64,000 bases of DNA from Semisulcospira habei (lineage: Eukaryota > Mollusca > Gastropoda > Semisulcospiridae): positions 165,750,976 through 165,814,975 of the forward strand of contig BTPG01000007.1 of assembly GCA_036245525.1 (NCBI GenBank), in the 5' to 3' direction. A model generated the notes under the pieces. That model made no database searches, had not been told where the DNA came from, and saw only the letters and a program-made list of their open reading frames with translations. The translations under genes and the position numbers were made by a program. Shown in pieces: positions 24,301 through 31,018 of this stretch (position 1 is the first letter of the stretch; every line of letters starts with the position of its first letter).

Positions 24301-27036
24301 CCCGCAAAAGAAGTGTGACTTTGGAATCGTCGGCGACACTGTTAGTGTTTCATGTATGTTTTGCTGGTCAGTATAGTAGGTAAACAACACGAAGGGTTAA
24401 AGATGACATTAGCTGTGTGTGGGTGCATCAGCGATGCTGGTTGTCCCATTCAACACATTCCACCCCAGGACCGAAATCCCCAGATTTATTAGCTGTGTGT
24501 GGGTGCATCACAACGCACCAAAGTCCGGATTTTCAACTCCAACGTAAAAGCAGTTCTTTTACATGGAGCAGAGACTTGGAGGTTGACAAAAACCACAGTC
24601 AACAGAGTACAGATCTTCATTAACAGTTGCCTTAGAAGAATTTTGAAAATCCACTGGCCAGAGAAGATCAGCAACGTCAGACTCTGGGAGAGAACAGAAC
24701 AGATAACAGCAGAGAATGAAATTGGACGAAGAAGATGGGGATGGATTGGTCACACTCTGAGAAAGCCAGCTTCCAGTATCACTAGGCAGGCATTGTCATG
24801 GAACCCCCAGGGAAAGAGGAAAAGAGGTAGGCCGAGAAACTCCTGGCGTCGAGACCTCCAAGCAGACATCAAGAGACTGGGAACCACCTGGAGTAGAATC
24901 GAAGGAGAAGCACAGGACAGGAGTTGCTGGAGGTCTCTCGTCGACTGCCTATACCCGGGTAGGGGTGACAGGCGTAAGTAAGTAAGGGTGCATCAGCGAT
25001 GCTGGTTGTCCCATTCAACACATTCCACCCCAAGACCGAAATCCCCAGATTTATTAGCTGTGTGTGGGTGCATCAGCGATGCTGGTTGTCCCATTCAACA
25101 CATTCCACCCCAGGACCGAAATCCCCAGATTTTGAAGTTGCCCTCTGAAGGACTGTATTACAGTTCTAGGGACAGATTGAGCATGATAGTTCAAGGGTGG
25201 TGCCGGAATAGCTTGGCGCCTATGGGCGCCAAGATATTCTGGCACCGCCCTTGAATTCTCACGTTCGATCCATGTCTTGCTGTGTTGTGTCGGGGCTGAA
25301 TGAGTTAACCCCAAGACCGCGTTGCTCAGATTTTGGAGGTGTCACCTAGTGACTGTACCGGTTGCAGGAGATGGATCTATGATAGTTTAAGGTAGTTCAT
25401 CAGGCGCCAAGCTAATCTGGTACTACCCTTAATCCATATCATTCGGAATACACCAGTGAATGAAAGAAGTTTGACTAAAATAGTTCAAGGGTAGTGCCAG
25501 AATAGCTTGGCACCTCTAGGCGCCAAGCTATTCTGGCACTACCCTTGAATTGAATCCATTGGTCTTTATCCTTATCTGTAAATAATGTAGCTTGTGTATG
25601 GCAGTGTACAAATTTGAAGCGTTTAGCCTCAGTATGACATGGGTTAAATTGTCATGGTTTATCCATCTCCTGCTGTAGTTGAGGCTAAACTTTTTTCTGT
25701 GTTGTGTAGAAGTCATGTTTAAAAAATTCCGTAACTCTTGCATCAGTTTTCAATCATCATCCGTTCACTGTTTGACTCGTACAACAACATGGTGTCCACT
25801 GCCAACATGGAGGAACTCTGTCGCACAACCCTCGCTTGGTTGGACCAGCATTGCTCACTTGTCTCTCTCCGACCCAGTAAGTTCTTTACAAATTGAGCTC
25901 AAAAGAACATACAGGTCGACCTCAGTATATTGACACCTGGGAAGCATAAAGACTTTGTTGTTTGCGATTGTGTTTTCATTCTAACATGGTAAGCAAATGG
26001 TCTTGGGGCCGATGTCAGCCTTAGCTGGCCCAGACATAGCTGTGCACAGGCCTTGTGGGCCTGAGTACCTGTGCATATTAAGTCTAATACAGTGGTTTCC
26101 TAGAGTGCATGGGACTGGAGTTGACCTGTATTTTGTTAACCCTTATCATTCAGAATACATCAGTGTGTAAAATAGTTCAAGGATAGCTTGGCGCCTCTAG
26201 GCTCCAAGCTATTCTGGCACCACCCTTGAACTAAACCCATTGGTCTATATCCTTATCTGTAATTACTGTAATGTAGCTTGCGTGTGGCAGTGTACAATTT
26301 GAAGCTTTTAGCCTCAATATGATATGGATTAATTGTCCTCTGAAGTCTGTATTACAGAATTATATAAGTGGACCATTTCATGGGCAGTGCCTGAATAGCT
26401 TAACGTTGAGCCCATGGGGTACAGGGGCATCTACTACCTATGGAGTACGACCTGAACACTGATAAATTCAGGCACACTGCAATTGTGCCACTTTAATTTA
26501 CCAGGACCTTTCAATGGATATGCTATCGAACAAGCCTGGCAAATTGTGAGTTGTCATCTTAGTTAACATTACCCTACAAAAAACAGATCGACCATGGTAG
26601 TTCAAGGATGGTGCTATAATGGAGGCGCTGCTATTCTAACACCACCAGTAACCTGTCACTGTTGATCCATACAAGTGCTGGCAGTCACCCTTTTGGTTTG
26701 ATTCACATCTTGCTACAGTATGTCAGGACACAATGGGCGAACCCAAACCCTTCTAGAACTTTAGCCATTAAAAATGAGTGATACATGAATGTTTGCTATT
26801 AACATTATTTGTTATTGTATTATTATTATCATTATTATTATTTGATTTGCATCTTACTGGTGTTACACAATTTCACGTTTCTGTCCACAGCTGTTTTGAA
26901 CGCCCTTCGCCACCTCAGTACCACCACCAGTATTCTCACCGAGCCACAGAGAGTCCGCGAACAGGCCACACAAGCTGTGACCAAGGGCATTGACGCTAAA
27001 AATAACAAAGGTGGAGGCAACCCTGGTAGCGCATGA
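200..27036 (+). CDS. Mondo: Mondo / MLXIP-family bHLH-leucine-zipper transcription factor (3' part, 10 exons)
   Basis: Glucose-responsive transcription factor that pairs with Mlx, shuttles between cytoplasm and nucleus and binds carbohydrate-response E-boxes (family knowledge). Ten exons, joined by GT-AG introns with matching phases, give 439 residues and a stop: 200-338, 10382-10605, 13386-13512, 16881-17029, 18557-18655, 20416-20497, 21809-21908, 23053-23176, 25747-25876, 26891-27036. Residues 1-213 are Pro/Ser/Thr-rich linker. The basic region [13 protein letters not shown] (about residues 230-246), helix-loop-helix (to about 274), leucine zipper (275-306) and a C-terminal domain (about 310-430, with [27 protein letters not shown] and [10 protein letters not shown]) follow the order of MondoA/ChREBP. 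The N-terminal Mondo conserved (glucose-sensing) regions must lie upstream of the window. Introns are packed with transposons but no exon is broken. Confidence 0.93.
446..655. mobile_element. Family A TTAA hairpin element
   Basis: TTAACCCATTCAGCCC to GGGGCTAAATGGGTTAA. The near-perfect central palindrome (about 495-575) carries the shared core. Confidence 0.85.
656..1477. other. Mondo intron, nothing recognised
   Basis: Purine-rich (GGA/GAA) stretch near 656-790 followed by unique-looking intron. No domain, RNA gene or clear repeat could be identified on either strand. Confidence 0.4.
2520..2870. repeat. 120-base tandem repeat, three copies
   Basis: Units begin near 2520, 2641 and 2761; each starts with ATATGTTG and CACCTTAG or GCCTTAG and contains GTGCAGTTTGGTACCTCGC or a variant. 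They lie inside the 6-kb GC-rich element. Confidence 0.75.
3600..7351 (+). pseudogene. Decayed coding region of the 6-kb element
   Basis: Open frames of 100-230 codons succeed one another in shifting frames on the + strand, rich in Arg, Ser and Pro (for example [13 protein letters not shown] near 5240, resembling a gag-like RS-rich protein). Recurrent segments reading [19 protein letters not shown] sequence occur near 3650, 4210, 5100 and 6570, so part of the region is an internal dispersed repeat. The last 300 bases weakly resemble a tyrosine-recombinase core-binding domain. I cannot name a family with confidence. Confidence 0.3.
7455..7769. mobile_element. 315-bp MITE related to the adjacent 6-kb element
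   Basis: About 57-base terminal inverted repeats: left ATTCATTTTTCTTTAAAAGG through TACTTACCGATGACATGAC, right the complement. The inner right half (7558-7730) is the reverse complement of 1501-1667 at the left end of the 6-kb element, so it looks like an internally deleted relative that abuts it. Confidence 0.75.
7837..9560 (+). pseudogene. piggyBac-type transposase, degenerate
   Basis: Cut-and-paste transposase that targets TTAA (family knowledge). An acidic N-terminus ([13 protein letters not shown]) is followed by the DDE core: [13 protein letters not shown] (first Asp codon at 8580), [16 protein letters not shown] (second, about 8814) and [19 protein letters not shown] (third and fourth Asp, 9146 and 9155). 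A C-terminal Cys/His-rich finger-like segment is seen near 9430-9545 ([14 protein letters not shown]). It is broken by an in-frame TAG at codon 10, TGA stops inside the catalytic core including one between the last two aspartates, and several frameshifts. The start chosen is ATGGCTTCGAATCGG. No intact TTAA ends were found on either side. Confidence 0.88.
9561..10007. other. Mondo intron, nothing recognised
   Basis: AT-rich sequence after the piggyBac relic, including a short direct repeat GAGGTCAGTCAGAATGG at about 9560-9590. No gene seen. Confidence 0.35.
10008..10080. mobile_element. Half of a core-hairpin element
   Basis: Only the right arm of the shared core remains (CTAATCTGGCACTACCC then TTGAACTGTCATGG and CATCTCC). 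Decayed fragment. Confidence 0.6.
10204..10269. mobile_element. Family E perfect hairpin
   Basis: Two 29-base arms, from GCAAGAGGCATAGATCC to GAGCCCCC, are exact reverse complements around the 8-base loop ACAATTGC. No TTAA border. Confidence 0.85.
10382..10605 (+). CDS. Mondo: Mondo exon b: Pro/Thr/Ala-rich region
   Basis: Acceptor CTCTTTTCCAG, donor AATAAG|GTCTGA. Reads (G)[15 protein letters not shown] then Ala/Pro/Thr-rich sequence ending DIAMEINK. The first two bases complete the glycine codon from the preceding exon; it ends in phase 0. VKKEP resembles a sumoylation-like motif, unproven. Confidence 0.82.
10740..11250 (-). pseudogene. LINE reverse-transcriptase C-terminal fragment
   Basis: On the minus strand reads [54 protein letters not shown] and KRKRGRPRN, the typical post-catalytic region of invertebrate non-LTR retrotransposon polymerases. 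It is 5'-truncated, and after RPRN its sequence departs from the 24511 copy. Nearly identical to that copy over about 330 bases. Confidence 0.85.
11251..12390. other. Mondo intron, nothing recognised
   Basis: Contains a poly-C tract (about 11308-11335) and a 155-codon minus-strand open frame (11279-11746) with no recognisable domain and biased composition. I do not support a gene here. Confidence 0.35.
12391..12587. mobile_element. Family B TTAA element, core partly deleted
   Basis: TTAACCCATATCATACTGAGG to GAATGATAAGGGTTAA. The innermost part of the core stem (the GGCGCC turn) is missing. Confidence 0.8.
12871..13082. mobile_element. Family D TTAA hairpin element
   Basis: TTAACCCATTACATCC to GAATGAAACGGGTTAA with the shared core palindrome at about 12962-13037. 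Confidence 0.85.
13386..13512 (+). CDS. Mondo: Mondo exon c: low-complexity linker
   Basis: Acceptor ATATGCAG, donor TCAT|GTAAGT. Reads [16 protein letters not shown] to VTATLTS. A family A hairpin element begins only 27 bases after the donor, without damaging it. Confidence 0.8.
13539..13738. mobile_element. Family A TTAA hairpin element
   Basis: TTAACCCTTTTAGCCCC to AGGGCTAAAGGGTTAA; left half of the core is shortened. Lies just downstream of the exon c donor. Confidence 0.85.
13887..14561. mobile_element. 675-bp TTAA-bounded element
   Basis: Inverted ends TTAACCTTTTG and CAAAAGGTTAA enclose AT-rich non-coding sequence. A short palindrome around ACACACATATGTGTG lies next to the left end. 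It is much longer than the hairpin families and lacks their core. Confidence 0.5.
14593..16170 (-). pseudogene. CR1/Rex-like LINE, 5'-truncated and decayed
   Basis: Minus-strand fragments in order: [20 protein letters not shown] with KFADNTTV (a mutated F/YADD active site), [18 protein letters not shown], then [20 protein letters not shown] and [19 protein letters not shown]. The 3' end near 14593 carries the element's CAATAAAGTTCTATCATC tail ending in an ATC-type microsatellite. Frame breaks separate the blocks. A CA repeat interrupts the 3' UTR near 14716-14755. Confidence 0.8.
16469..16620. mobile_element. Family M inverted-repeat element
   Basis: Ends ATACTGATGAG and CTCATCAGTAT are exact complements. 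Inside, GAGTCATTATCGGAAACA pairs with TGTTTCCGATGACTC. About 152 bp and non-coding. Confidence 0.6.
16881..17029 (+). CDS. Mondo: Mondo exon d: Ser/Pro-rich linker
   Basis: Acceptor TTGTTCACAG, donor TCATCT|GTGAGT. Reads [19 protein letters not shown] through SPLELSS. The two leading bases complete the split serine codon of the preceding exon; ends in phase 0. Confidence 0.82.
17219..17385. mobile_element. Family A TTAA hairpin element
   Basis: Intact central palindrome (about 17262-17348). The right TTAA has decayed to GTAA. Confidence 0.85.
17922..18135. mobile_element. Family A TTAA hairpin with paired arm changes
   Basis: TTAAACCTTTTAGCCCC to GGGGCTAAGAGGGTTAA. Both arms carry the variant GATAAGTAAAGGG/CCCTTTACTTATC in place of the usual GATAATTCAAGGG/CCCTTGAATTATC, so pairing is kept. 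Confidence 0.85.
18132..18215. mobile_element. Small TTAA-bounded hairpin
   Basis: Between two TTAA sites shared with neighbours, TACAGCCG and GTAC pair with GTAC and CGGCTGTA. Confidence 0.5.
18339..18406. mobile_element. Small TTAA-bounded element (family of 22978)
   Basis: TTAACCCCTTTGTGCATGCAG to CTTACAAGAAGGTTAA with CAGCAGCTGG/GTACACAGTAC inside. Its right end seeds the 61-base tandem repeat that follows. Confidence 0.55.
18395..18577 (+). repeat. Mondo: 61-base tandem repeat across a Mondo splice acceptor
   Basis: The segment from ACAAGAAGGTTAA through GATTTCAGGGGCTTCTTGG and CTCACCTCA occurs three times; GGGG of each copy starts at 18434, 18495 and 18556. Only the last copy leads into coding sequence; the earlier two run into TAA in frame. 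Confidence 0.9.
18557..18655 (+). CDS. Mondo: Mondo exon e: bHLH basic region
   Basis: Reads [18 protein letters not shown] then [15 protein letters not shown], the DNA-contacting basic region (H, E, R, R positions kept). The preferred acceptor is GATTTCAG|GGGCTT; a second, in-frame acceptor, CACCTCAG|CATTCA at 18578, would drop seven residues. The acceptor lies at the end of a 61-base tandem triplication that creates two upstream look-alike acceptors. Donor AAG|GTAAAA. Confidence 0.9.
18725..18817. mobile_element. Family G TTAA hairpin
   Basis: TTAACCCTTTGGGTGTCGG pairs with CCGACACCCAAAAGGGTTAG; the arms continue through GTAGCGG and GATGATTCC to a short loop. Confidence 0.8.
18924..19171. 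mobile_element. TTAA element with TTAACTCTT ends
   Basis: TTAACTCTTTGCC and AAGAGTTAA ends; non-coding interior. It shares its right TTAA with the next element. Confidence 0.5.
19168..19374. mobile_element. Family A TTAA hairpin element
   Basis: TTAACCCATTCAACC start, intact core palindrome (about 19254-19337), right end decayed at GGAGCTAAACAAC. Confidence 0.8.
19640..19830. mobile_element. Decayed core-hairpin element
   Basis: AGTTGTCCTCTCACTAAAG, GGTGGTGCCAG and CTGGCACCACC remain of the shared pattern; ends not recognisable. Confidence 0.5.
19976..20046. mobile_element. Family E hairpin, diverged
   Basis: AGCAAGAGACAATGATCC pairs imperfectly with GAGGATCTATGTCTCTTTC around CTGCAGTTGCAGG. 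Confidence 0.7.
20117..20288. mobile_element. Family A element nested in a G-like hairpin
   Basis: Ends AACCCTTTTAGCCCC and GGGGCTAAATGGGTTAA. Left flank GTTGGTAGCGCTTTG and right flank AAAAAGCACTACCGACAGCC look like the two arms of a split G-like hairpin. Confidence 0.6.
20416..20497 (+). CDS. Mondo: Mondo exon f: helix-loop-helix
   Basis: Acceptor CATTGCAG, donor AAAA|GTAAGA. Reads [18 protein letters not shown] then VSKATMLQK. This matches the loop and second helix of Mondo proteins closely; the terminal base starts a threonine codon completed in the next exon. Confidence 0.93.
20563..20776. mobile_element. Family D-like TTAA hairpin element
   Basis: TTAACCCTTTTCATCCTG to GGTTGTAATGGGTTAA with the shared core at about 20616-20685. 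Confidence 0.8.
21212..21424. mobile_element. Family B TTAA hairpin element
   Basis: TTAACCCTTATATTTCAG to CAGTATGCTATGGGTTAA with intact core. Confidence 0.85.
21809..21908 (+). CDS. Mondo: Mondo exon g: leucine zipper
   Basis: Acceptor TTTCCTCAG, donor ATAAG|GTAAGT. Reads (T)[16 protein letters not shown] then [16 protein letters not shown], a heptad-patterned coiled coil that continues the second helix and mediates pairing with Mlx in the family. Confidence 0.93.
22087..22266. mobile_element. Family A TTAA element, core deleted
   Basis: TTAACCCTTTTAGCCCC to GGGCTAAAAGGGTTAA; the GCTTGGCGCC part of the stem is missing. Confidence 0.85.
22424..22647. mobile_element. Family B TTAA hairpin element
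   Basis: TTAACCCTTATCATTCGG to GTATGATATGGGTTAA with intact core. Confidence 0.88.
22773..22838. mobile_element. Family E hairpin, diverged
   Basis: AAGAGGCTTAGATCCTCATG pairs with CATGAGGATCTATGTCTCTT. Confidence 0.75.
22901..22981. mobile_element. Family I TTAA hairpin
   Basis: TTAACTCTTTCGAGACGTG pairs with CACGTCTTGAAAGAGTTAA; inner GCATCCGGATTC and GAATCTGGATGC also pair. 81 bp. Confidence 0.8.
22978..23031. mobile_element. 54-bp TTAA hairpin next to a Mondo acceptor
   Basis: TTAACCCTCTTGTACTG to GCAGAAGAGGGTTAA; shares the left TTAA with the family I hairpin and stops 22 bases before exon h. Confidence 0.75.
23053..23176 (+). CDS. Mondo: Mondo exon h: start of C-terminal localisation domain
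   Basis: The acceptor must be GTCAACAG|TTGTGT because the nearer GTGTGCAG|TCCCAG breaks the phase. With it the join reads [17 protein letters not shown], aligning without a gap to vertebrate Mondo, then [18 protein letters not shown]. Donor ATC|GTATCC is weak but gives the correct FWI-FSI junction. A TTAA hairpin ends 22 bases upstream of the acceptor. Confidence 0.9.
23285..23384. mobile_element. Small inverted-repeat element ending in TTAA
   Basis: CCTTGACTGCT and AGCAGTCAAGGGGTTAA pair; also GATACTGAT with a partner in GGTATCGG. The left TTAA is lost. Confidence 0.5.
23381..23594. mobile_element. Family A TTAA hairpin element
   Basis: TTAACCCTCTTATCCCC to GGGGCTGACTGGGTTAA. The core turn is GGCTCC on both strands' reading, a non-pairing variant. 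Confidence 0.85.
23641..24023. mobile_element. SINE-like retroposon, copy 1 (383 bp)
   Basis: From GGGGGACTTGGGTGGGG to GGGACGTTAAGCAATGTAC and AATCAAT. Flanked by the 13-base direct repeat CGTCGCCCACTGT (23628-23640 and 24024-24036). Two further copies lie at 35716 and 49382. No clear tRNA-type promoter boxes recognised, so it could be the 3' end of a LINE. Confidence 0.8.
24139..24222. mobile_element. Family G TTAA hairpin, diverged
   Basis: TTAACCCTTTGGCTG and GACACCCAAAGGGTTGG ends with imperfect stem. Confidence 0.7.
24421..25145. repeat. 80-base tandem repeat split by a LINE
   Basis: GGGTGCATCAGCGATGCTGG units start at 24421, (24501), 24986 and 25066, spaced 80 bases apart when the LINE insertion is removed. 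Each unit includes CATTCCACCCC and CCGAAATCCCCAGATTT, the left end of a family C element. Confidence 0.85.
24511..24985 (+). pseudogene. LINE 3' fragment with TAAG tail
   Basis: 5'-truncated insertion encoding [51 protein letters not shown] and the terminal [17 protein letters not shown] before a TAAGTAAGTAAG tail. Flanked by the 10-base target duplication GGGTGCATCA (24501-24510, 24986-24995). Same family as 10740-11250 (minus) and 62664-62778. Confidence 0.9.
25094..25308. mobile_element. Family C hairpin element
   Basis: Left end merges with the 80-base array; right end GGGGCTGAATGAGTTAA. Core palindrome at about 25188-25258. Confidence 0.75.
25305..25690. mobile_element. Family A element interrupted by a family B element
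   Basis: Left part TTAACCCCAAGACCGC to ACTACCC (25305-25428), right part ATTGTCATGG to GAGGCTAAAC (25648-25690). The B element lies between. Confidence 0.75.
25429..25647. mobile_element. Family B TTAA hairpin nested in family A
   Basis: TTAATCCATATCATTCGG to GTATGACATGGGTTAA with intact core; TTAA is present on both sides of the insertion point in the A element. Confidence 0.85.
25747..25876 (+). CDS. Mondo: Mondo exon i: C-terminal domain
   Basis: Acceptor TTGCATCAG, donor ACCCA|GTAAGT. Reads [18 protein letters not shown] then [19 protein letters not shown], the most conserved block of the dimerisation/cytoplasmic-localisation domain. Confidence 0.93.
25998..26076. mobile_element. Family H hairpin, diverged
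   Basis: GCAAATGGTCTTGGGG and GATGTCAGCC with TGTGCACAGG recall the family H pattern; pairing is poor. Confidence 0.35.
26136..26332. mobile_element. Family B TTAA element, shortened left arm
   Basis: TTAACCCTTATCATTCAG to AATATGATATGGATTAA; the GTGGTGCCAGA part of the left stem is deleted. Confidence 0.8.
26577..26700. mobile_element. Decayed core-hairpin element
   Basis: GATCGACCATGGTAGTTC, AAGGATGGTG and CACCACC with TGATCCAT remain. Confidence 0.45.
26891..27036 (+). CDS. Mondo: Mondo terminal exon with stop
   Basis: Acceptor TCTGTCCACAG. Reads [19 protein letters not shown] then [13 protein letters not shown] and a short Lys/Asn/Gly tail before TGA at 27034-27036. Matches the end of Mondo proteins in position and sequence. 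Confidence 0.93.
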
Positions 27037-27713
27037 TTGTTGGAATTAATTCACTTCATTCGCAGAAATGTCGCTTGGATTAAGTCATCAGAGCATGCTG
27101 AGCCCACAGTTGAAATTCCTAAATTTGGAGATGTCACCGCTCTGAACATAGATGGACCATGATGATTGAAGAGTGGTGCCAGAAGGCGCCAAGCTATCCT
27201 GGCACCTCCCTTCAACTATCATGGTTGATCCACATTTTGTTGTAGTGTATCAGAGCTGAATGGGCTGAAGTCATTGTTGCTGAAAACTTCAAGTACATGA
27301 TTGTTTGGTTCTGTCCTCATGATTGGCAGTCTGTTCTGGATGAATGTATCATCAACACTTTAAACCTCTCGAGGCTGATGCTGTTGTGTGAGAATTGCCA
27401 CTTCATTTGTAGGAACAGGTGCAATCATCATTTTCTGTGAAAGCTGCAATTGGTTGTGTTTGTTGAAATGTGATTGTGAGAGAGACAACTCTGATATACG
27501 ACATTTGGCGTAAAGTTTGCATCAGGATGACATCAGATTTCTGAACCATTTGTACATGCAGCCTGCATGGGATAGAGTTTGAGATGATCGTCTTATTTGA
27601 ATGGAGCCGTGGGATTTTGACCAGTTCAGCTAACAAAGTCGTAAGATCCCAAATGACAGACCGCCACCCATTTATAAAATATGGAGTACATATTAAATCC
27701 TGAAAGAAATAAA
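27037..27713 (+). other. Probable Mondo 3' UTR with polyadenylation signal
   Basis: No frame continues past the stop. The first AATAAA downstream is at 27708-27713, in the motif GAAATAAAG. A decayed palindromic element (27098-27268) would lie inside the UTR. Where the transcript really ends cannot be read from sequence alone. Confidence 0.4.
27098..27268. mobile_element. Decayed core-hairpin element in the Mondo 3' region
   Basis: GGACCATGATGATTGAAG, GTGGTGCCAGA, GGCGCCAAGC and CTTCAACTATCATGGTTGAT remain; TTAA ends lost. Confidence 0.65.
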
Positions 27714-28049
27714 GTAAAACGAAAGGATGACGTTTTGATCACATCTGTATGTTTTTGCAAGATTTATGCCAAGAAATTGTATATCCTGAGTTCCATTTAT
27801 GGAACAGCAAGGTGGTTCGAATGTGTCTGTCCAGCATAGTATGCTTGACTGGGTGTCTTCACTGGCCAAGCGCTTACACTGCAACTGTGGGACTGGTTAC
27901 ATGTAAAGAGCGTCGATGAGGTAATTGATTGCGTTGAACTGTTCAGTTGAGCACTGTGGTATTGATTGTGGTGGTGAGAATTGAAGAAAAATCTGCCAGT
28001 CATGAGAAGGAGAGATATATTGAAATGAAGTATACATTGTGAAAAGTAG

Positions 28050-28241
28050 CAGCCTTAAGGTCAAAATCCCAAAATTTGGGAGTTGTCCTCTGAAGACTGC
28101 ATTAAAGAGAAAGAGAAATGATGATAGTGTGGTGCCAGAAATAGCTTGGTGCCTGTAGGTGCCAAACTGTTCTAACATCACCCTTGAACTGTCGTGTTTG
28201 TTCTGTCTCTTATTGTATTGTTTCAGGACTGAATGGGTTAA
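28050..28241. mobile_element. Family C-like element, decayed
   Basis: AGTTGTCCTCTGAAGACTGC, GTGGTGCCAGA, AGCTTGGTGCC and the right end GACTGAATGGGTTAA. Confidence 0.7.
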
Positions 28242-29380
28242 CAGTGAATGGTGAGAAGTATGGCGCTGTGATGTCAATGTGTAGTAGAAAATAAGATAGG
28301 TTCAATACTAGTGAACTTTGATACAAGGAAACAATCTTGACAGCATGTTGAGTGAGAGACTATTGGGAAACTGCATGGGAAATATCTTACGAAAGTGATA
28401 TGAGAGAAAATATTGATAGGTTGGTGAGTGGTGTGTGTGTAGTCTATCTGAAAGGTGCAGCGAGGGTATGCTAACGTTGTGAATACTGCGAAATGGCATT
28501 TTTCCTCTGCTTGTTGCCAGACGGATGTTCTGAAGATTGTGACGGTGGAGAAAGAGTTTAAATGTGTTGCATGCGTTCTTGAGAGTTTACGCATTTTGAA
28601 GAAGGCATGTAACATGTAATTGCATTTGATATATCGACAAATGGCACATTTTTCCCGTAGGTAATTTTACATGGATAGATATTCGCACTGGTCTGTAATT
28701 TTGACCTTACGTCTTAGAAAAGCATAAAGTCAAAATAACAGATCAGCATGTCTTTTGAGACAAAGAGTGTCAGTAGAAAATTGTTGTTACAGTTGGTGGT
28801 ACCGGGTAGGGTATGCTTGCACGATGTGCTGTTGGTAAAGGCTGGCTGTGTGAAAACTAACAGGAAATGAATACGAAACAACGTTTCTCAGTTTTATCAG
28901 TTGCGTTGAAGCGTTGTCATCACTGGCGAAGGAGATGTGTAACTGCTGTGAGGCATAGTGTGCTGTGTTTTTTTTGTGTGTGGTCAAATTGGAATCGGAT
29001 TTGATGTGTATATTTTGTTACATTGTGAACATTTCAGGCGTATATTATTTCTAATTGTATACTGTGCTGCTGTGTTTTTTAAGTCCGTTCTTTGTCTTGT
29101 TTTGGGTTTTGTTATGATTATGCTGAACTGAAATTTTGCCTTCATGTGATGCAGCATTTCAAATGTCTCAACATCAGCTGTTATGTCAGCCTTACTTGCA
29201 TTAGAAAGGGGAACAAATACAGAAAGGAAATTTAGAGAGGAAGTTGAGCAAATTGTGGCTTTTCTGAATGCAGTGTGAAGTGGATGTTCACTTTATTAGC
29301 TTCAGTAAATTGGGAATATTACAAACTTGGCATGAATAAGTGCTGTCTGAGCCGAGGGCACTCATGTAGAGCGTTGACGC
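28242..29380. other. Intergenic, nothing recognised apart from one weak hairpin
   Basis: AT-rich. A diverged family F hairpin (CTGGTCTGTAATTTTGACC with GTCAAAATAACAGATCAGCA) lies at about 28690-28752. No supported coding frame on either strand. Confidence 0.4.
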
Positions 29381-29482
29381 CTTCACACCTGAGAAATAGG
29401 GGACATGATCCAACTGCAAAAGTCCTGGAGCATTGCGGGCCACTGCAAGTGCGGGGGTTCGTGAGGATCAGTGCCGCTTGCT
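29381..29482. mobile_element. Family E-like remnant
   Basis: GGGTTCGTGAGGATCAGTG and GCCGCTTGC recall the right arm of family E; left arm strongly decayed. Confidence 0.35.
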
Positions 29483-29580
29483 AACCAAACTTTGTATCCA
29501 TGTTTCTTGTACAGCTCGGTCTCTTGTTGAATTGACAAAGATTGCAGAAAGACAGTCTGCGTCCACTGGTGGTGAAGAGG

Positions 29581-29794
29581 TTAACTCATTCAGCTCAATG
29601 CACGTATTTCCCCAATTTTGGAGGCGTCGTCTAACGACTATGCACCTGTTGCAGGAGATGGATCGACCTTGACAATTCAAGGGCAGTGCCAGATTAGCTT
29701 GGCGCCGACAGGCGCCAGGCTAATCTGGCACTACCCTTGAATTATCGTGGTTGACCGATCTCCTGCTGTAGTGCCTCAGGGCTGAATAAGTTAA
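29581..29794. mobile_element. Family A/C TTAA hairpin element
   Basis: TTAACTCATTCAGCTC to AGGGCTGAATAAGTTAA, core palindrome intact. Confidence 0.85.
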
Positions 29795-29919
29795 TAAATA
29801 GAGTATTACAGATTCACCGTGAGTGGTGTTGGAGCCAAGAGCACCCGTACACAGCCTGTGTAGGCAGTCGCACATTACTGTACAGTACCAGTGGCTACAT
29901 GCACAAGTGGATTCAGCTG

Positions 29920-30540
29920 GATGCAACCAGTGTAATAAAAGATAAGTTACATTTACTGCAGGAGGTTTTAATCTTGCATAGAAATTTGTGTCTGCTGTTG
30001 ATATTGTTTTGAGTATTGTATTGTAAGAAAAATCATGGGACATTTTTAGCAAGTAACAGATTTGAACAGAGATTATGTTTTCATGATGAAACTAATGTGG
30101 AGGTACTGTGTAGCTAATATTGTGAATGTGTATCCAGTACAATGCGTACAACATGTGTGTAGGCAAAAGAAGGCAGCTTGCATTGATGCGAGAGAGAGAG
30201 AGATACAGTCTGAGAGTGTGTGCTGGCGTGTGAGAGGAGTCCAGAAAAGAATGTTTCATTGTGTGGGTAGTGTCTGTGCGTGTTTGTGTGTGTGTGTCTG
30301 AATGCGTCGCTGTGCGTGTGTTTCTGTACATGAGTGTGTGTGACGTGCATTCATACGTGCATTTATCATGTCCATTCTCTTAGAAAGTGCAAGTAATAGG
30401 TGACAACTGATTCACAGAATTTCTCCGAATAGGCCATAAATAAATTTGTCATCTCAGGGAGAGCGCTTTAGTATTAATAGTCGTTCTTTCAGTAACTGTC
30501 ACTGCTGCTTAGTTACAATTCTTAGTGTACATTGCTAATG
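29920..30540. other. Intergenic, GT-rich, nothing recognised
   Basis: Includes an imperfect GT/GA-rich stretch (about 30190-30345). No gene seen. Confidence 0.35.
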
Positions 30541-30608
30541 TGTGCTGGTCTGTGATTTTGAACCTTACGGCCTAGAGCTGTAATGTCCAAAATCACAGGC
30601 CAGCACAC
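30541..30608. mobile_element. Family F hairpin
   Basis: TGTGCTGGTCTGTGATTTTG pairs with CAAAATCACAGGCCAGCACA; inner ACCTTACGG region pairs imperfectly. Confidence 0.8.
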
Positions 30609-31018
30609 ACTTGCTCAAGTTGGATAAGCCCTGAAGCGTAACCAGAAAGTACCCATAGTCTACAGTTGTGAGTATGTTGACAGTTAACGTTGATACATGT
30701 ACAACAAATGTTTTGTGCTGGCTTAATCTGAAGAGTAAAATTATACACGTTTTTACCAGTTCATTATTCATTTTCATTAGTTTAGTGTAGCCACCATGTA
30801 GCCTTGAGCTTGGATAAGCGCTTAACTGTCCTTAAACCTGAGACAAAGTGTACGCCTTTATGACAGAGCAAGACAGTGACAGAGTTTCACACACGTAACT
30901 TGGTTACGGGAATGAAAATGTACGTGTAGCTTTGAAATGGAACACAAGTCATTACTTTCAAATCCTGGGTATGCAGTGTAGAGTAAATGGGGCAGTTTCT
31001 GTCGGTGATGTCCACTTT

